Shown here: positions 24,253 through 33,487 of the stretch, in pieces
Numbering within the stretch: the first letter of the stretch is position 1
Layout of the letters: the number at the start of each line of letters is the position of its first letter
IMG/VR virus record: IMGVR_UViG_3300020121_000439
Span: 1 to 64,000 of that record
DNA from: a virus
Strand: one strand, 5' to 3'
DNA length: 64,000 nucleotides
Translations under genes and position numbers: made by a program
The notes under the pieces: generated by a model
Told to the model about the DNA's origin: nothing
Database searches by the model: none
What the model saw: the letters and a program-made list of their open reading frames with translations, nothing else

Positions 24253-24753
24253 ATGGCCCAGAACACGATACCAACGATTACCGCGATTCCGGGCCTCGCC
24301 CAATGGCAAGCGGGTTTGCGGCAAACTCTCTTCTCCCCCACCTCCCCGCCCATCCCCGCAAACTTCGCCGTCGCGTCGAAACAGGGAGGTAACTATCTGA
24401 CGTGGAGCGCGGTAAAAGGGGCGGACGGGTATCAGGTCCAAGTGAGCGCGAACGGCGACTTCGCCACGATTTTAACCGCATACTTGCTCCCAGGCAACAA
24501 CGCGAACGCGTATTTTGATACTGTGCCTACGGCGGCCGGCGCCGCGCCGACGATCCGGTATTATCGTGTCGCAGCGACCGCGGGGACGGTGAAGAACCCT
24601 CAGAGCGTGTTGGGGAAACCCACGAGCGTGTTAAGTTCGACCGCAATCGCGCCGAACGACACCGTAACGGCATCGGTCACGGGACGCGATTTATCGAACC
24701 GCGATTCACTCAACGCGAAAAGCGGGAACGGGAATTATATAGATTTGGAGTAG
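24253..24753 (+). CDS. Fibronectin type III-like virion protein
   Basis: The start MAQNTIPTITAIPG follows GAGGAG seven bases upstream. Residues 35-125 (PANFAVASKQGGNYLTWSAV, YQVQVSANGDF, YYRVAATAG) match the strand pattern of an FN3 domain, common on phage surface proteins that touch cells or polysaccharide. The 166-residue protein ends in an acidic tail. It starts the second late block. Confidence 0.72.
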   Translation: MAQNTIPTITAIPGLAQWQAGLRQTLFSPTSPPIPANFAVASKQGGNYLTWSAVKGADGYQVQVSANGDFATILTAYLLPGNNANAYFDTVPTAAGAAPTIRYYRVAATAGTVKNPQSVLGKPTSVLSSTAIAPNDTVTASVTGRDLSNRDSLNAKSGNGNYIDLE

Positions 24754-24766
24754 GAGATTCGAACGA

Positions 24767-25267
24767 ATGAAATCAATATTTCTAACGCCGTTGGAGAACT
24801 CGGAGCAGGTCAGAACACTCGAACGATACCGTAGGGCGTACACGAAAGGCGACCTCGAAATCCCCCACGATTACAACTCGTGCGGCGGTCACGTCGAGAC
24901 TTCACTCGCGGTGAAAAACGGTGAAATCATCGCGTCGCTCACCGCGATCGATGCGGTCGTGCTCGACCCGTTGATTAAGAACCCCAACGCGTCGGCGTCG
25001 GACGTGTTCTCGGCGCTGGTGAAGCTCGAAACGTATCTGAGTCACGCGGCGCAGAAGCGTTCCGGGGCGGTCGATATCTACATTGCGATTCCCGAGAGCG
25101 AGGAAGATTATTTGCGGCTGCTCAAGCACTATGGGTACGACGTTACGGTGCAACGGTGCGTTGTACTAAGACGGGCAATGCGGCCGGATACCGTACCGCT
25201 TCTGGGCGCGGAACGCGATGCCGCCGAACGCGTGGCTTTACAATCTTCTCTCAACTCCCCAGAGTAA
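24767..25267 (+). CDS. Possible GNAT-like protein in the virion block
   Basis: The 166-residue protein has a pattern (GEIIASLTAIDAVVLDP, long helix, LLKHYGYDVTVQRCVVLRR) that resembles a small GNAT acyltransferase fold, though the coenzyme A loop (QxxGxG/A) is not clear. It is coupled within a series of internal virion genes. The function is uncertain; a structural protein is an alternative. Confidence 0.55.
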   Translation: MKSIFLTPLENSEQVRTLERYRRAYTKGDLEIPHDYNSCGGHVETSLAVKNGEIIASLTAIDAVVLDPLIKNPNASASDVFSALVKLETYLSHAAQKRSGAVDIYIAIPESEEDYLRLLKHYGYDVTVQRCVVLRRAMRPDTVPLLGAERDAAERVALQSSLNSPE

Positions 25268-25271
25268 ACTA
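25265..25271 (+). promoter_or_regulatory. TAAACTA late-promoter box
   Basis: TAAACTA overlaps the stop codon of the previous gene and lies 15 bases before the ATG at 25287; it would drive the internal virion proteins. Confidence 0.5.
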
Positions 25272-25286
25272 TAACCAGGCGGTGGT

Positions 25287-25961
25287 ATGAGGATTACGCG
25301 AAAAATCGAAGTCGATATGGCGACGGGTTGGGTGTTGGACCACGATTGGGTTATTTACGCGGGGCCAGTCGAGCAGAATAAGAAAGGCCGAGAAACGGCT
25401 GCGGCCGCAACCGATCAAGCAATGGCGAACTCCTCCGCCAACGCCGCGAAACAGAATACGCAGTATAACGCGGAGCAACCGGATATTACGGGTTTGGAAG
25501 CGTCAGGGCCGGGGGGTTTAGGCCAGTCGTCCGCCGCATACCTCGCGAACTCACTCGCCGATATCAACCGAAATTACGGGAACGCCCGACAAAATGTCGC
25601 TCGCGTAAACGCACAGCGCGGGTTCGCGGGCACGCCCGACGCGGCGTTTGCGTCCGGAGTGAACTCCGCCAACGTCGCCCAAGCCGGGAGCGAGAACAAA
25701 GCCTACAACGATGCGTTGATGTTGCAGCGAGAGAACACGCTCGCTGCGATGAACGCGAGAAGTGGGTTGCAGAATCTCTACGACCCGAACCGTCCACTTT
25801 CGACCGCACTGTCCGGCGCGGAAGCGCAATCTCAAATGGGCTCGACTCTTGGCGATATCGGCAAAGGTGTGGCGACGGGCGTGTCGTTGGCGGGGTCGAT
25901 TGCGGGATTGCCCGGAGCCTTCAAAGGCTTCGGCGGTTCGCCCGGAAGCGGAGGGGTATAA
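25287..25961 (+). CDS. Internal virion / DNA-ejection protein, Ala/Asn-rich
   Basis: The 224-residue protein is rich in Ala, Asn, Gly and Ser with long helices (NRNYGNARQNVARVNAQRGF) and a Gly-rich amphipathic tail (GVATGVSLAGSIAGLPGA) that could enter membranes. This composition is typical of podovirus ejection proteins released into the cell with the DNA. It overlaps the next gene by one base. Confidence 0.65.
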   Translation: MRITRKIEVDMATGWVLDHDWVIYAGPVEQNKKGRETAAAATDQAMANSSANAAKQNTQYNAEQPDITGLEASGPGGLGQSSAAYLANSLADINRNYGNARQNVARVNAQRGFAGTPDAAFASGVNSANVAQAGSENKAYNDALMLQRENTLAAMNARSGLQNLYDPNRPLSTALSGAEAQSQMGSTLGDIGKGVATGVSLAGSIAGLPGAFKGFGGSPGSGGV

Positions 25962-27496
25962 TGGCCGATCCGGTAGACATGACGAAACAGGGATTTAAAA
26001 TCCCCTTCGTGCCGCCCACAAACGCGATCCCTCCCGAGGTCGCCGCGGCGATACGCGGGGGGTTGGGGGGAGATGCGAATGCCGTTCCTCCGCCCCTGCC
26101 CACTGGCGATGCGGCCGTTAACGCGGCCGAACCCCCGCCCCAAAACGTCCTTAACGCCCTCACGTCCGGCGACAATCCCGTGCCCCCGGCGCCAAATTTC
26201 GTCCCAGGGCAGCCCCAGAACGCTCCGGTACCTGAGAACCCCCTTAACACGCTGGCGACGCCTCTACCGCCCACTAAACCCCAACTCGCCCCACATAAAA
26301 CGACGGTGGGGGAGAGAATAAGGAAAATTTTACCGTATGTGGGGGCGATCGGCGGGGCGCTGGAAGCAGCGGGCGGTCCGGTGGGTCACGCCCCAGTCGG
26401 CGCGGAGATGTTGCAGCAGAGTATCGCCGCGCAGAGAGCGGCAGCGATGGCCCGGGCGAAACTCGAAAACGTCGAAATTCCCGAGGCACAGGCGAGGTCG
26501 AATTACTATAATTCGTTCAACCCGACGAAAGTGGGAGTCGCGAAGATTGGTGCGGAAGCGAAAGAGAGTGTCGCGGAAACCGGCGCGGAAACAAAGACTG
26601 CGTTGGGACGCTACAAAGCCGTCCCCGGCGTAGGGTTGTTTGACACGCAAACCCGCCAAGTTATTCCCGGAACCGAGCAAGGCGTGATTCTAACCCCCGA
26701 CATGGTGAAGAATTACGACCTCCCACCCGAGTTCGTGGGGCGTCCAGTGAAAATCACGGACCTCGCCGCGAAGGAGCGTTCCCAAGCGATGAATATCGTG
26801 CCGGTGCAGGGAGCGCAGGGACCGGCGTTAGCGAACAAGCGCCAGGGGACGGCGAAGACATTAGGACTCGGGAATCCCGGGGCTGCGGCGCGTCAAGCGG
26901 GCGTGAGCGACGCGGTGCTGAACGGTAACGTCGTTCCCATGACTGATGCTCAACGGCTCGCGGCGGGTGCGCCGAAAGCTGGAACCGTCGAGTCCGTGGG
27001 CAAGGCGCAGAACAAAATCTACGATCCCGCCGTCGAAGCCGACACACGCTTGAAACAAATGTATGAACAAGCGACGGACGTGAGTGGTGCGAGCGACATG
27101 GCGTTGTTGTTCAATCACATCGCGATGACCGGCGGAAACGTGAAGGGACTGCGAATGGGCCAGTTCCTTACGGACGAACATCGCAAGGCACGGAGTATTC
27201 CGGAAGATTTGGGTGCGTTGTGGAACCACGTTGCGGCGGGCCAAGTGCTCTCGCCCCAGCAACGGGTGAATTTTGTGCGTTTAGCGGAAAACGTGCGCCA
27301 AACGCGATGGGACGCGGCACAGCGCCAAGCGTCGCAAATGGGCATCGACCAACCTCCGCCCGCCGACCCCGATCTTCCCGCAGTTCGTGCCGTGACGGAC
27401 GTGAATCGACCGGCGAGACCGGCTGCGCAGAAAGTCGCAGGGCCGGGGGCGACAAAGAAGCCCGCTGCGAAAAAAGACACTTTAGGAATTCTCTAA
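25961..27496 (+). CDS. Internal virion protein (511 aa)
   Basis: The 511-residue protein has a Pro/Asn/Ala-rich disordered N-terminus, a helical middle (AKLENVEIPEAQARSNYYNS) and a basic Lys/Ala/Pro tail. It follows the first ejection-type protein without a gap and precedes another, so the three probably form the internal core or ejectosome. No enzymatic motif is seen. Confidence 0.65.
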   Translation: MADPVDMTKQGFKIPFVPPTNAIPPEVAAAIRGGLGGDANAVPPPLPTGDAAVNAAEPPPQNVLNALTSGDNPVPPAPNFVPGQPQNAPVPENPLNTLATPLPPTKPQLAPHKTTVGERIRKILPYVGAIGGALEAAGGPVGHAPVGAEMLQQSIAAQRAAAMARAKLENVEIPEAQARSNYYNSFNPTKVGVAKIGAEAKESVAETGAETKTALGRYKAVPGVGLFDTQTRQVIPGTEQGVILTPDMVKNYDLPPEFVGRPVKITDLAAKERSQAMNIVPVQGAQGPALANKRQGTAKTLGLGNPGAAARQAGVSDAVLNGNVVPMTDAQRLAAGAPKAGTVESVGKAQNKIYDPAVEADTRLKQMYEQATDVSGASDMALLFNHIAMTGGNVKGLRMGQFLTDEHRKARSIPEDLGALWNHVAAGQVLSPQQRVNFVRLAENVRQTRWDAAQRQASQMGIDQPPPADPDLPAVRAVTDVNRPARPAAQKVAGPGATKKPAAKKDTLGIL

Positions 27497-27500
27497 CCCC

Positions 27501-29939
27501 GTGGCCGATCCCACCGCAAATCCGAGCGCGCCCGGCGCGGGGAGTCCCACGTCTCCACTCTCGGTGGACGAGTTCGCCTCGCGCGTCAAAGCGAAATACC
27601 CCGAATACCAATCTCTCGACAACGCGACGCTTGCGCAGAAAGTCGTCGCGAAGTACCCTGAGTATAAAGGGAAGGTGGCGTTGCCGGATTCCGCGAATCC
27701 GAACAATACGGGCATCGTCGGACCGGACCAAACCGTCCCAAAACCTCCGCCACTCACCTTCTCGGAACAAATGGACCGAGCGCGAAGAACTCCAATCACG
27801 CCGAATACGTCGATAACCGCGGGTGGACCCGCGAAGCCCGCGCCATTAGATCCCTACGCCGTGAAACCTAACACCATCGGGAGTTTTCTCAGTCACGCAG
27901 GGATTCCCACTTCGGAACCCGCGATTACCGAAATGCTCCAGGGGGCGTTCATGCCCCAAAGCAATCCGAGCCACGACGCGGTTTCCCGGTTCGTCGAACA
28001 CATCCCGATTATTGGGGGCGATCAACGCGCACGGTACGATCTATACCAACGCGGCGATAAAGAAGGCGGGTTGACGGGTCTTGTGCATAAGGCCGCGTCG
28101 ATAGTGCCGTTCGCAGGGCCGGCGCTCACGGCATCGCAGGACGCGATGGACCAAGGAGATTACGCGGGGTCGGCAGGGTCGGGAGTGAATGCGTTTCTTT
28201 CGCTTTTGGGGCTGAAGGGCGCGATCAAGCCGAGGGTTGAGCCAGCGTTGGTTCCGGGGAAGACGCCGGAGACGCCGCAACTCACGCCCGCGCCGGCGCG
28301 TTCCGCCGCGAACATTCCCGCTAACCGCATTACTACACCCGCACAGGAATCCGCGTTCAACGTGTTGCATCCGGAGAATGCGGTCGCGAAAGAAAGCGTG
28401 TTGCCGGAAGTGCGGAATGCCGCCGCGCAACAAGGCGTGACGAAGGTTCCGAAGGGACGCGCCGGGGTCGAGCTGCCGCAGAAAGTAATCCAGGGCTCGA
28501 TCGACAACCACGAAGCCCAAGTGAACGCGATCAAAGCACCATATCGCGGGGCGGTCGTGGACAATACCGCCGTCGCCGACGCGGCGTTGAGCAAGATCAC
28601 GCCGGAGATGCGGGCGGCTGCGGCAGCGGGGGATTCGGGTGTCCAACGGTCGATTTCCCAAATTGAAGCCGTCGCGACCCGCGCGCGCGGTGCGAACACC
28701 ATCGACTTGACCGACCAACTACGACATTCGTGGAATGACGAGCTTTCATCGGAGTTAAGTAAGTCCGCGGCGTCCCAGGACGTGAGTTCCGCCGCGACGC
28801 AGGCGAAACGCGCCGCGGCGTCGGCTCTCCGTTCGAATATGTACGACCGCTTGGCGGATTTGTCGGGACGCGACGACGTTCGCGCTTTGGCCCAACGCGA
28901 GGGCGCATTAATCGAAGCAAAAGCGGGATTGACGAAAACCGCGAACCAGGCGTTGATGTCGCGGCGGAACGATCTCGGCGATTATCCTCGGGCGAACGCG
29001 CTTAAAAAAGCGGCGTTGAAAGTGCAGTTGACGCGCCCGGCCACAATGGTCAAAGCCATCCCAGATATTATTCAAGCGGTGGTGAATCCGGAAGCGAAAA
29101 CTCCTATTGGCCAGTACCAAGACCGCGTGATGCGGTCGTTGTCAAATCTCGGCCCCGCGACACCGGACGCGCCGCTCTACGCGCCGCCGCAACCCGCGGG
29201 GCTGCTCGGCCCCGGCGCTACGCCCCTTGGGCCGAGTTCGATAGAACACGGAACATTAGCACCTCCGCCGGTCGCTTCGACTACTCGCGCACAGCGTCTC
29301 GGGGTAACGCCACCCTCGGGCGCGGGGTTTGAGCACGTTCCTTATAATTCGCAAGCGAACGCCTCAGCGCTGCCGAACGCCGTGCGCGTTCCGCAACAAA
29401 TCGGCGCGGGGCCGAACATTCGTGGTTTGCTGCCGTCTCAGGTCGAGAGCGCGATCGGGTTACCGGAGAAGTCGCAGAGTACGCTCACGAACGGCCGCAC
29501 GATTGAATCACCCGCCGCGAATGAAGGTGTGATTCCGTCGCTCGTACGAGATTATTTGAACCGTCAAAACGTGAGTGGGCATAATTCGATTAACGGCGGG
29601 TCGTTGGAGGAGTTGGGTCGCGGGCAGACGCTTAAAGTCTCGCCCAAATCCGGTGCGGTCGGCGTCCACGGTGGCTCAATCGACGTGGGGAACGGCGAGG
29701 CAGTGTTACGGCAGCGTCCGGACGGTTCGCTGGAAGTGGCGAACAACAACTCTGGGTTGGCGGATTCCGAGATCCTTAAACGTTTCTCGGGGAACGCGGC
29801 GCAGACGTTCGGGAAACCGGGCCGGGCGCCGGGGACGATCGAATTAATCCACCGCTCGGGCGAACATGGGGATGTGCCTGCGTCGCGCGTTGGCGATTAT
29901 CTAAGTTCCGGGGAGTATCGTTTAGCGCCGAGACGCTAA
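27501..29939 (+). CDS. Large internal virion protein (812 aa)
   Basis: A GTG start (VADPTANPSAPG) follows the previous stop by four bases. The N-terminal 60 residues contain LDNATLAQKVVAKYPEYKGK, a sequence often seen at the N-terminus of phage internal proteins. Long Ala-rich helical stretches follow, and the C-terminal 250 residues are Gly/Pro-rich. It is the largest of the three ejection-type genes. Its end overlaps the antisense cytosine methyltransferase by 18 bases. Confidence 0.68.
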   Translation: MADPTANPSAPGAGSPTSPLSVDEFASRVKAKYPEYQSLDNATLAQKVVAKYPEYKGKVALPDSANPNNTGIVGPDQTVPKPPPLTFSEQMDRARRTPITPNTSITAGGPAKPAPLDPYAVKPNTIGSFLSHAGIPTSEPAITEMLQGAFMPQSNPSHDAVSRFVEHIPIIGGDQRARYDLYQRGDKEGGLTGLVHKAASIVPFAGPALTASQDAMDQGDYAGSAGSGVNAFLSLLGLKGAIKPRVEPALVPGKTPETPQLTPAPARSAANIPANRITTPAQESAFNVLHPENAVAKESVLPEVRNAAAQQGVTKVPKGRAGVELPQKVIQGSIDNHEAQVNAIKAPYRGAVVDNTAVADAALSKITPEMRAAAAAGDSGVQRSISQIEAVATRARGANTIDLTDQLRHSWNDELSSELSKSAASQDVSSAATQAKRAAASALRSNMYDRLADLSGRDDVRALAQREGALIEAKAGLTKTANQALMSRRNDLGDYPRANALKKAALKVQLTRPATMVKAIPDIIQAVVNPEAKTPIGQYQDRVMRSLSNLGPATPDAPLYAPPQPAGLLGPGATPLGPSSIEHGTLAPPPVASTTRAQRLGVTPPSGAGFEHVPYNSQANASALPNAVRVPQQIGAGPNIRGLLPSQVESAIGLPEKSQSTLTNGRTIESPAANEGVIPSLVRDYLNRQNVSGHNSINGGSLEELGRGQTLKVSPKSGAVGVHGGSIDVGNGEAVLRQRPDGSLEVANNNSGLADSEILKRFSGNAAQTFGKPGRAPGTIELIHRSGEHGDVPASRVGDYLSSGEYRLAPRR

Positions 29940-30564
29940 CCACTGTTCGAGGATGTATTTGCTGTAGGCGGGAGGAATCGCTTGAGATAACTCGCCGCGA
30001 TTCGTCCAATCGATGCCCATTGCAGCGCGTTTTTCGGCAATCGTTGGATTAGCATGAAACCCCCGCGCTACTCTTTGTTTCGCAACCCATGAGGGCGTTC
30101 CATGGCCGCATACCGTGATTATGTCTAACGGATGATTACAAGGGGGCATCGTTAATTTTCGCGCGTCGAAGAATTCGAACGCCCGGTGTCGTACGACTTT
30201 TAAGCCAAAGTGACTTCCGCATAGAACTACATCATGCCGGAGCGGAGCTTCTGTAACGTTCTCTATCACCCACGGAATTCCGCTTTGCAATCAATATCTC
30301 ACGCGTTCCCGCGACAAGATCAGCATAGACCTTGCCATTCATACGATGCGATAGACCGGCGGTAGAATATTTCTGGCACGGCGGCGATGCCCAGATGAAA
30401 TCGTACCCTTCAAGCGGAAACATCATTGCGTCAGCTTGGACAAAAGTGAACGGATAGCGGGGTTGTGGCACCGTGTCCACACCCGTAATCTCGGCCTCGG
30501 GGCACGCTTGGTACATCCCCATCGCCGCACCTCCCGCGCCGCAGAACAAATCGAGTATTCTCAT
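29922..30564 (-). pseudogene. C5-cytosine DNA methyltransferase with an internal frameshift
   Basis: The two frames together give a small m5C methyltransferase: motif I DLFCGAGGAAMG, motif IV ASPPCQKYS with the catalytic Cys, motif VI VIENV and a motif VIII-like RHRAFEF. The first half (to the region of 30280) and the second lie in frames differing by one base; removing one A from the AAA in GCAAAGCGG restores an unbroken protein of about 213 residues without a recognisable target-recognition domain. It may be a pseudogene, a sequencing error or a slippage site. It is antisense to the late genes. Confidence 0.85.
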
Positions 30565-30579
30565 GGTTTCCGAACATTG

Positions 30580-30586
30580 TAAACTA
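30580..30586 (+). promoter_or_regulatory. TAAACTA box giving a near-leaderless transcript
   Basis: TAAACTAG lies eight bases before the ATG at 30595, so the message would begin within a few bases of the start codon, which lacks an SD. It sits immediately behind the antisense methyltransferase. Confidence 0.5.
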
Positions 30587-30594
30587 GCTTTAGC

Positions 30595-31149
30595 ATGAAT
30601 GTCAATCATCCGTTGGACTTCCAGAGCACGGGCACGTTCTCGCCTCCGAAGACACCGTTTTCAGGGACGCACTTCAGCGATAATCAAATATCGGACGGTG
30701 TACTCCACGGAGCACGACGTGGATCGTCTCCCCAAGCGTCGGACGCTCACCGGCTGCACCTTGGCGGCGGTGCCCCCGCCGGCAGTCATGTTTATCGCCG
30801 GGGCTCGGTGGGCCACCCCGCTATTTCCGCGCGGAAACACGCATATGGAGTGAGTGGCGACAAGGCTATTGCAAACATCGATTCGGACCCGGTGGCGCGG
30901 AAGGTTTTTGGGGATGCGCTTACGGCGGCGTATAAAGACGCGATTTCGTCCGGGGCCGACCCGCAGACGGCGAAATTCACCGCTCAGAATGCGGCGGAGC
31001 ACGCTCTTTTAGCGAGCGGTTATGACGGGTATGAAAGTCCCAAGTCGTCCGTGGGCGGGGTGTTCCTCTTCGGCGACACAAAACTTGATCCTATAAATGG
31101 AGCGGGAAATGCGAAAAGTTCTTCTTCCAATTCTTCTACTGTGGTTTAG
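30595..31149 (+). CDS. Hypothetical virion-region protein (184 aa)
   Basis: The 184-residue protein has a disordered N-terminus and a C-terminal helical domain (AKFTAQNAAEHALLASGYDG, then VFLFGDTKLD). The ending resembles segments seen in ADP-ribosyltransferase-like phage proteins, but no catalytic triad can be assigned, so I leave it unnamed. It overlaps the tail-spike start by about 40 bases and has no SD. Confidence 0.6.
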   Translation: MNVNHPLDFQSTGTFSPPKTPFSGTHFSDNQISDGVLHGARRGSSPQASDAHRLHLGGGAPAGSHVYRRGSVGHPAISARKHAYGVSGDKAIANIDSDPVARKVFGDALTAAYKDAISSGADPQTAKFTAQNAAEHALLASGYDGYESPKSSVGGVFLFGDTKLDPINGAGNAKSSSSNSSTVV

Positions 31150-33487
31150 CGCGGTTGCGTTCGGGCAGACTGTAAACGTGACTGCGGACGCGAAATCCAT
31201 CCTCGCCGGAGCGCAGTCGAGCAGGATTAAGTTGTGCCTCAGTCTCGTGGACGTTACGGGTCAAGTTGTTGGAGACGCACACGTCGTAGGGGTAGGCGTG
31301 ATCGTACCACAAGAAGCGTGTGTGACACCGGATGCGAACGGACATTTTTCGACGACGGCGTACGCGAATGATTCCGTGACGAGTGGCGGCGCGACGAACA
31401 CGACATTATACAGAGCAGAATGGTTATACAACGGGAGTCCCGTGGCGGGAGCGGTGTATCAATTTCTACTGGCAGACGGAAGTGAGGATCTTAATACAAA
31501 ATCCCCCGCAAACGTCGTTCCGCTTGTGACCGTCGTTCCCACCGACGCCACGTACATGCGCATCGACGCTGGGAACTCACCGGCTACCGGCACGTGGAAA
31601 TTCTCGAACGGCGTTTGTTATTCGTATGAGAACGGTAAAGCGGTTGTTAAGGTTTCGGCGGCGTGCGGTTACACGACGTGGGCCTTAGCACTGGCCGCGT
31701 GTCCGTCAACTGGGTGTATTCTGGACGGCACCGCAGCCGACACGCCCCTTGCGATGGGCGCGTTCGACACGGGCTCGAACACGAAGCCTGTGACGGTGCG
31801 GTTGGGAAGGACTTTGGCGTCGGGGTGTTTCACCGCGACCCAGATCACCGTCCGCCAGGGACTTGACTTAGGAGGAGTCGATATCCTCGATTCCTGCCTT
31901 ACCTCGGCCGGCACGAACGCCCAGCCCATACTTGTCATTCCTCAAACCAACAACAACGCGATCACCACTAAAATTCACGATTTAACAATCAACGGCCTTC
32001 CCGGGAACACATCTCAAGACGGAATATTCTTCGACGCGTCAACGCTGACAAACGCCGGAACCGAGTTGACTCAATACGATAACTTGATATTCTCGGGCTT
32101 CAACGGTTCGTCGATCCACCTCAAAGCGACGTTGGACGGGGTGTCCGGCTCGATCGGCGCGATTCAGGGAATCACACTCACCAATATCACGGCCACGCGC
32201 CCGACCGGCGCTACTGGCGCGACCCAGAACGCTCTACGAATCGAGGGCGGGGTCGGTCAGATTAGCCTCCACAACTGCTGGCTTAACGGCGCGACGAACG
32301 ATACTGGGACGAACGTGTTCGTCGGAACCACCGGCACCCAAGCGCCGTATTCAATTCACTTCTACGACACAACGTGCCAGAACGGAAATTGTTATCTATT
32401 CGACGGCGGCACCAGCATCACGACCGAGAACGACCACTTCGAAAACATCAAAGGCGCGTATAGTCTCGCTAATACGTCGCAGCTTTTGGTGGGAGTTAAC
32501 CTTAAAACTCCCCACATCAACGCGAACGTCGGCGTGAACGCAGGGAACGGTTACGTCATCAACATCCCCAACACCGTAACGAACGCGGACGTGACGCTGG
32601 ACACGCCGTTCGTCTACTCCACCCCAGACAATTTAGTGAAGAACTCGGCGGGGAATTCTGCGTCTGTGCACGTCCGCAACGTCCAGACATTCAACAGCTC
32701 GACGCCGACGAATGTTTACGTGAGTAGCGGTGTGACGGGAACTCTCGCTCCGACAGCGACGGTTGATCTGAAGTGCTGGGACACTGTTCAAGCCACCGCG
32801 TCCGGTACGTCAATGACGACATTTAGAAGCTGCAAGATGCCGGGGGAGTCAATAACGATCTACGCTACGGGCGGCTCTATTCAATTCGCGACGGGCGGGA
32901 ATCTGTCGCTTGGCACCCAGACTTCGCCGATGGTCGTGCCGTCGGGCGATTCCGCGACATTTATGAGGGTGGACGCCGGGACACCGGCGTTCGTGCTCAC
33001 GGCACTTTCGACCAAAACGCTTACGAACCCGGTAATTAATGGGACGCTAACAGGAACGGGCATCGCGACGGGAACGTTAAAGAAAGGCTCGGGATCTGGG
33101 TATACCTCAGCGTCCACCACCTACGTTGTCGTGGACGCGACGAATCTCTGCTACACCGTGACGATTCCGACGGGCTGGAAGTTAGGGATTCAGGTGGCGG
33201 GGACGGCGGGAACTTCTACTGCGGCGGTCGCATTCAGCGTCGCATTGACCGACAACGGCGCGTGCTCGACCGCTAATGCCGGTTTGCTCCAGGAAATCTC
33301 CACCATCGGCCCCAGCGCGGGAACGGCCATCCCCTTTGCGTTCTCTTACATGATAACCGGAGATGGCGCGTCCCATAACATCGCGCTGCAATACAAGACT
33401 TCAAACGGCGCGGATTCCGTGCTGATTGGGAATTCGAGCGCGTCGTTAACGCCGACAATGGCGTTTACACTGTTCCCCGCGAACTAA
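31109..33487 (+). CDS. Tail fibre/spike with signal peptide and beta-helix
   Basis: The start MRKVLLPILLLWFSAVAFG follows GGAGCGGG and opens a Sec signal peptide cleaved after about residue 20. The middle (residues 190-500) shows regular short repeats of strands and Asn/Thr turns (IHDLTINGLPGNTSQDGIFF, LHNCWLNGATN) like pectate-lyase-type right-handed beta-helices of spikes. The C-terminal part has fibre motifs (TLTNPVINGTLTGTG). It should bind or degrade host surface polysaccharide. The signal peptide is unexpected and shared with the 7123 gene. Confidence 0.8.
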   Translation: MRKVLLPILLLWFSAVAFGQTVNVTADAKSILAGAQSSRIKLCLSLVDVTGQVVGDAHVVGVGVIVPQEACVTPDANGHFSTTAYANDSVTSGGATNTTLYRAEWLYNGSPVAGAVYQFLLADGSEDLNTKSPANVVPLVTVVPTDATYMRIDAGNSPATGTWKFSNGVCYSYENGKAVVKVSAACGYTTWALALAACPSTGCILDGTAADTPLAMGAFDTGSNTKPVTVRLGRTLASGCFTATQITVRQGLDLGGVDILDSCLTSAGTNAQPILVIPQTNNNAITTKIHDLTINGLPGNTSQDGIFFDASTLTNAGTELTQYDNLIFSGFNGSSIHLKATLDGVSGSIGAIQGITLTNITATRPTGATGATQNALRIEGGVGQISLHNCWLNGATNDTGTNVFVGTTGTQAPYSIHFYDTTCQNGNCYLFDGGTSITTENDHFENIKGAYSLANTSQLLVGVNLKTPHINANVGVNAGNGYVINIPNTVTNADVTLDTPFVYSTPDNLVKNSAGNSASVHVRNVQTFNSSTPTNVYVSSGVTGTLAPTATVDLKCWDTVQATASGTSMTTFRSCKMPGESITIYATGGSIQFATGGNLSLGTQTSPMVVPSGDSATFMRVDAGTPAFVLTALSTKTLTNPVINGTLTGTGIATGTLKKGSGSGYTSASTTYVVVDATNLCYTVTIPTGWKLGIQVAGTAGTSTAAVAFSVALTDNGACSTANAGLLQEISTIGPSAGTAIPFAFSYMITGDGASHNIALQYKTSNGADSVLIGNSSASLTPTMAFTLFPAN

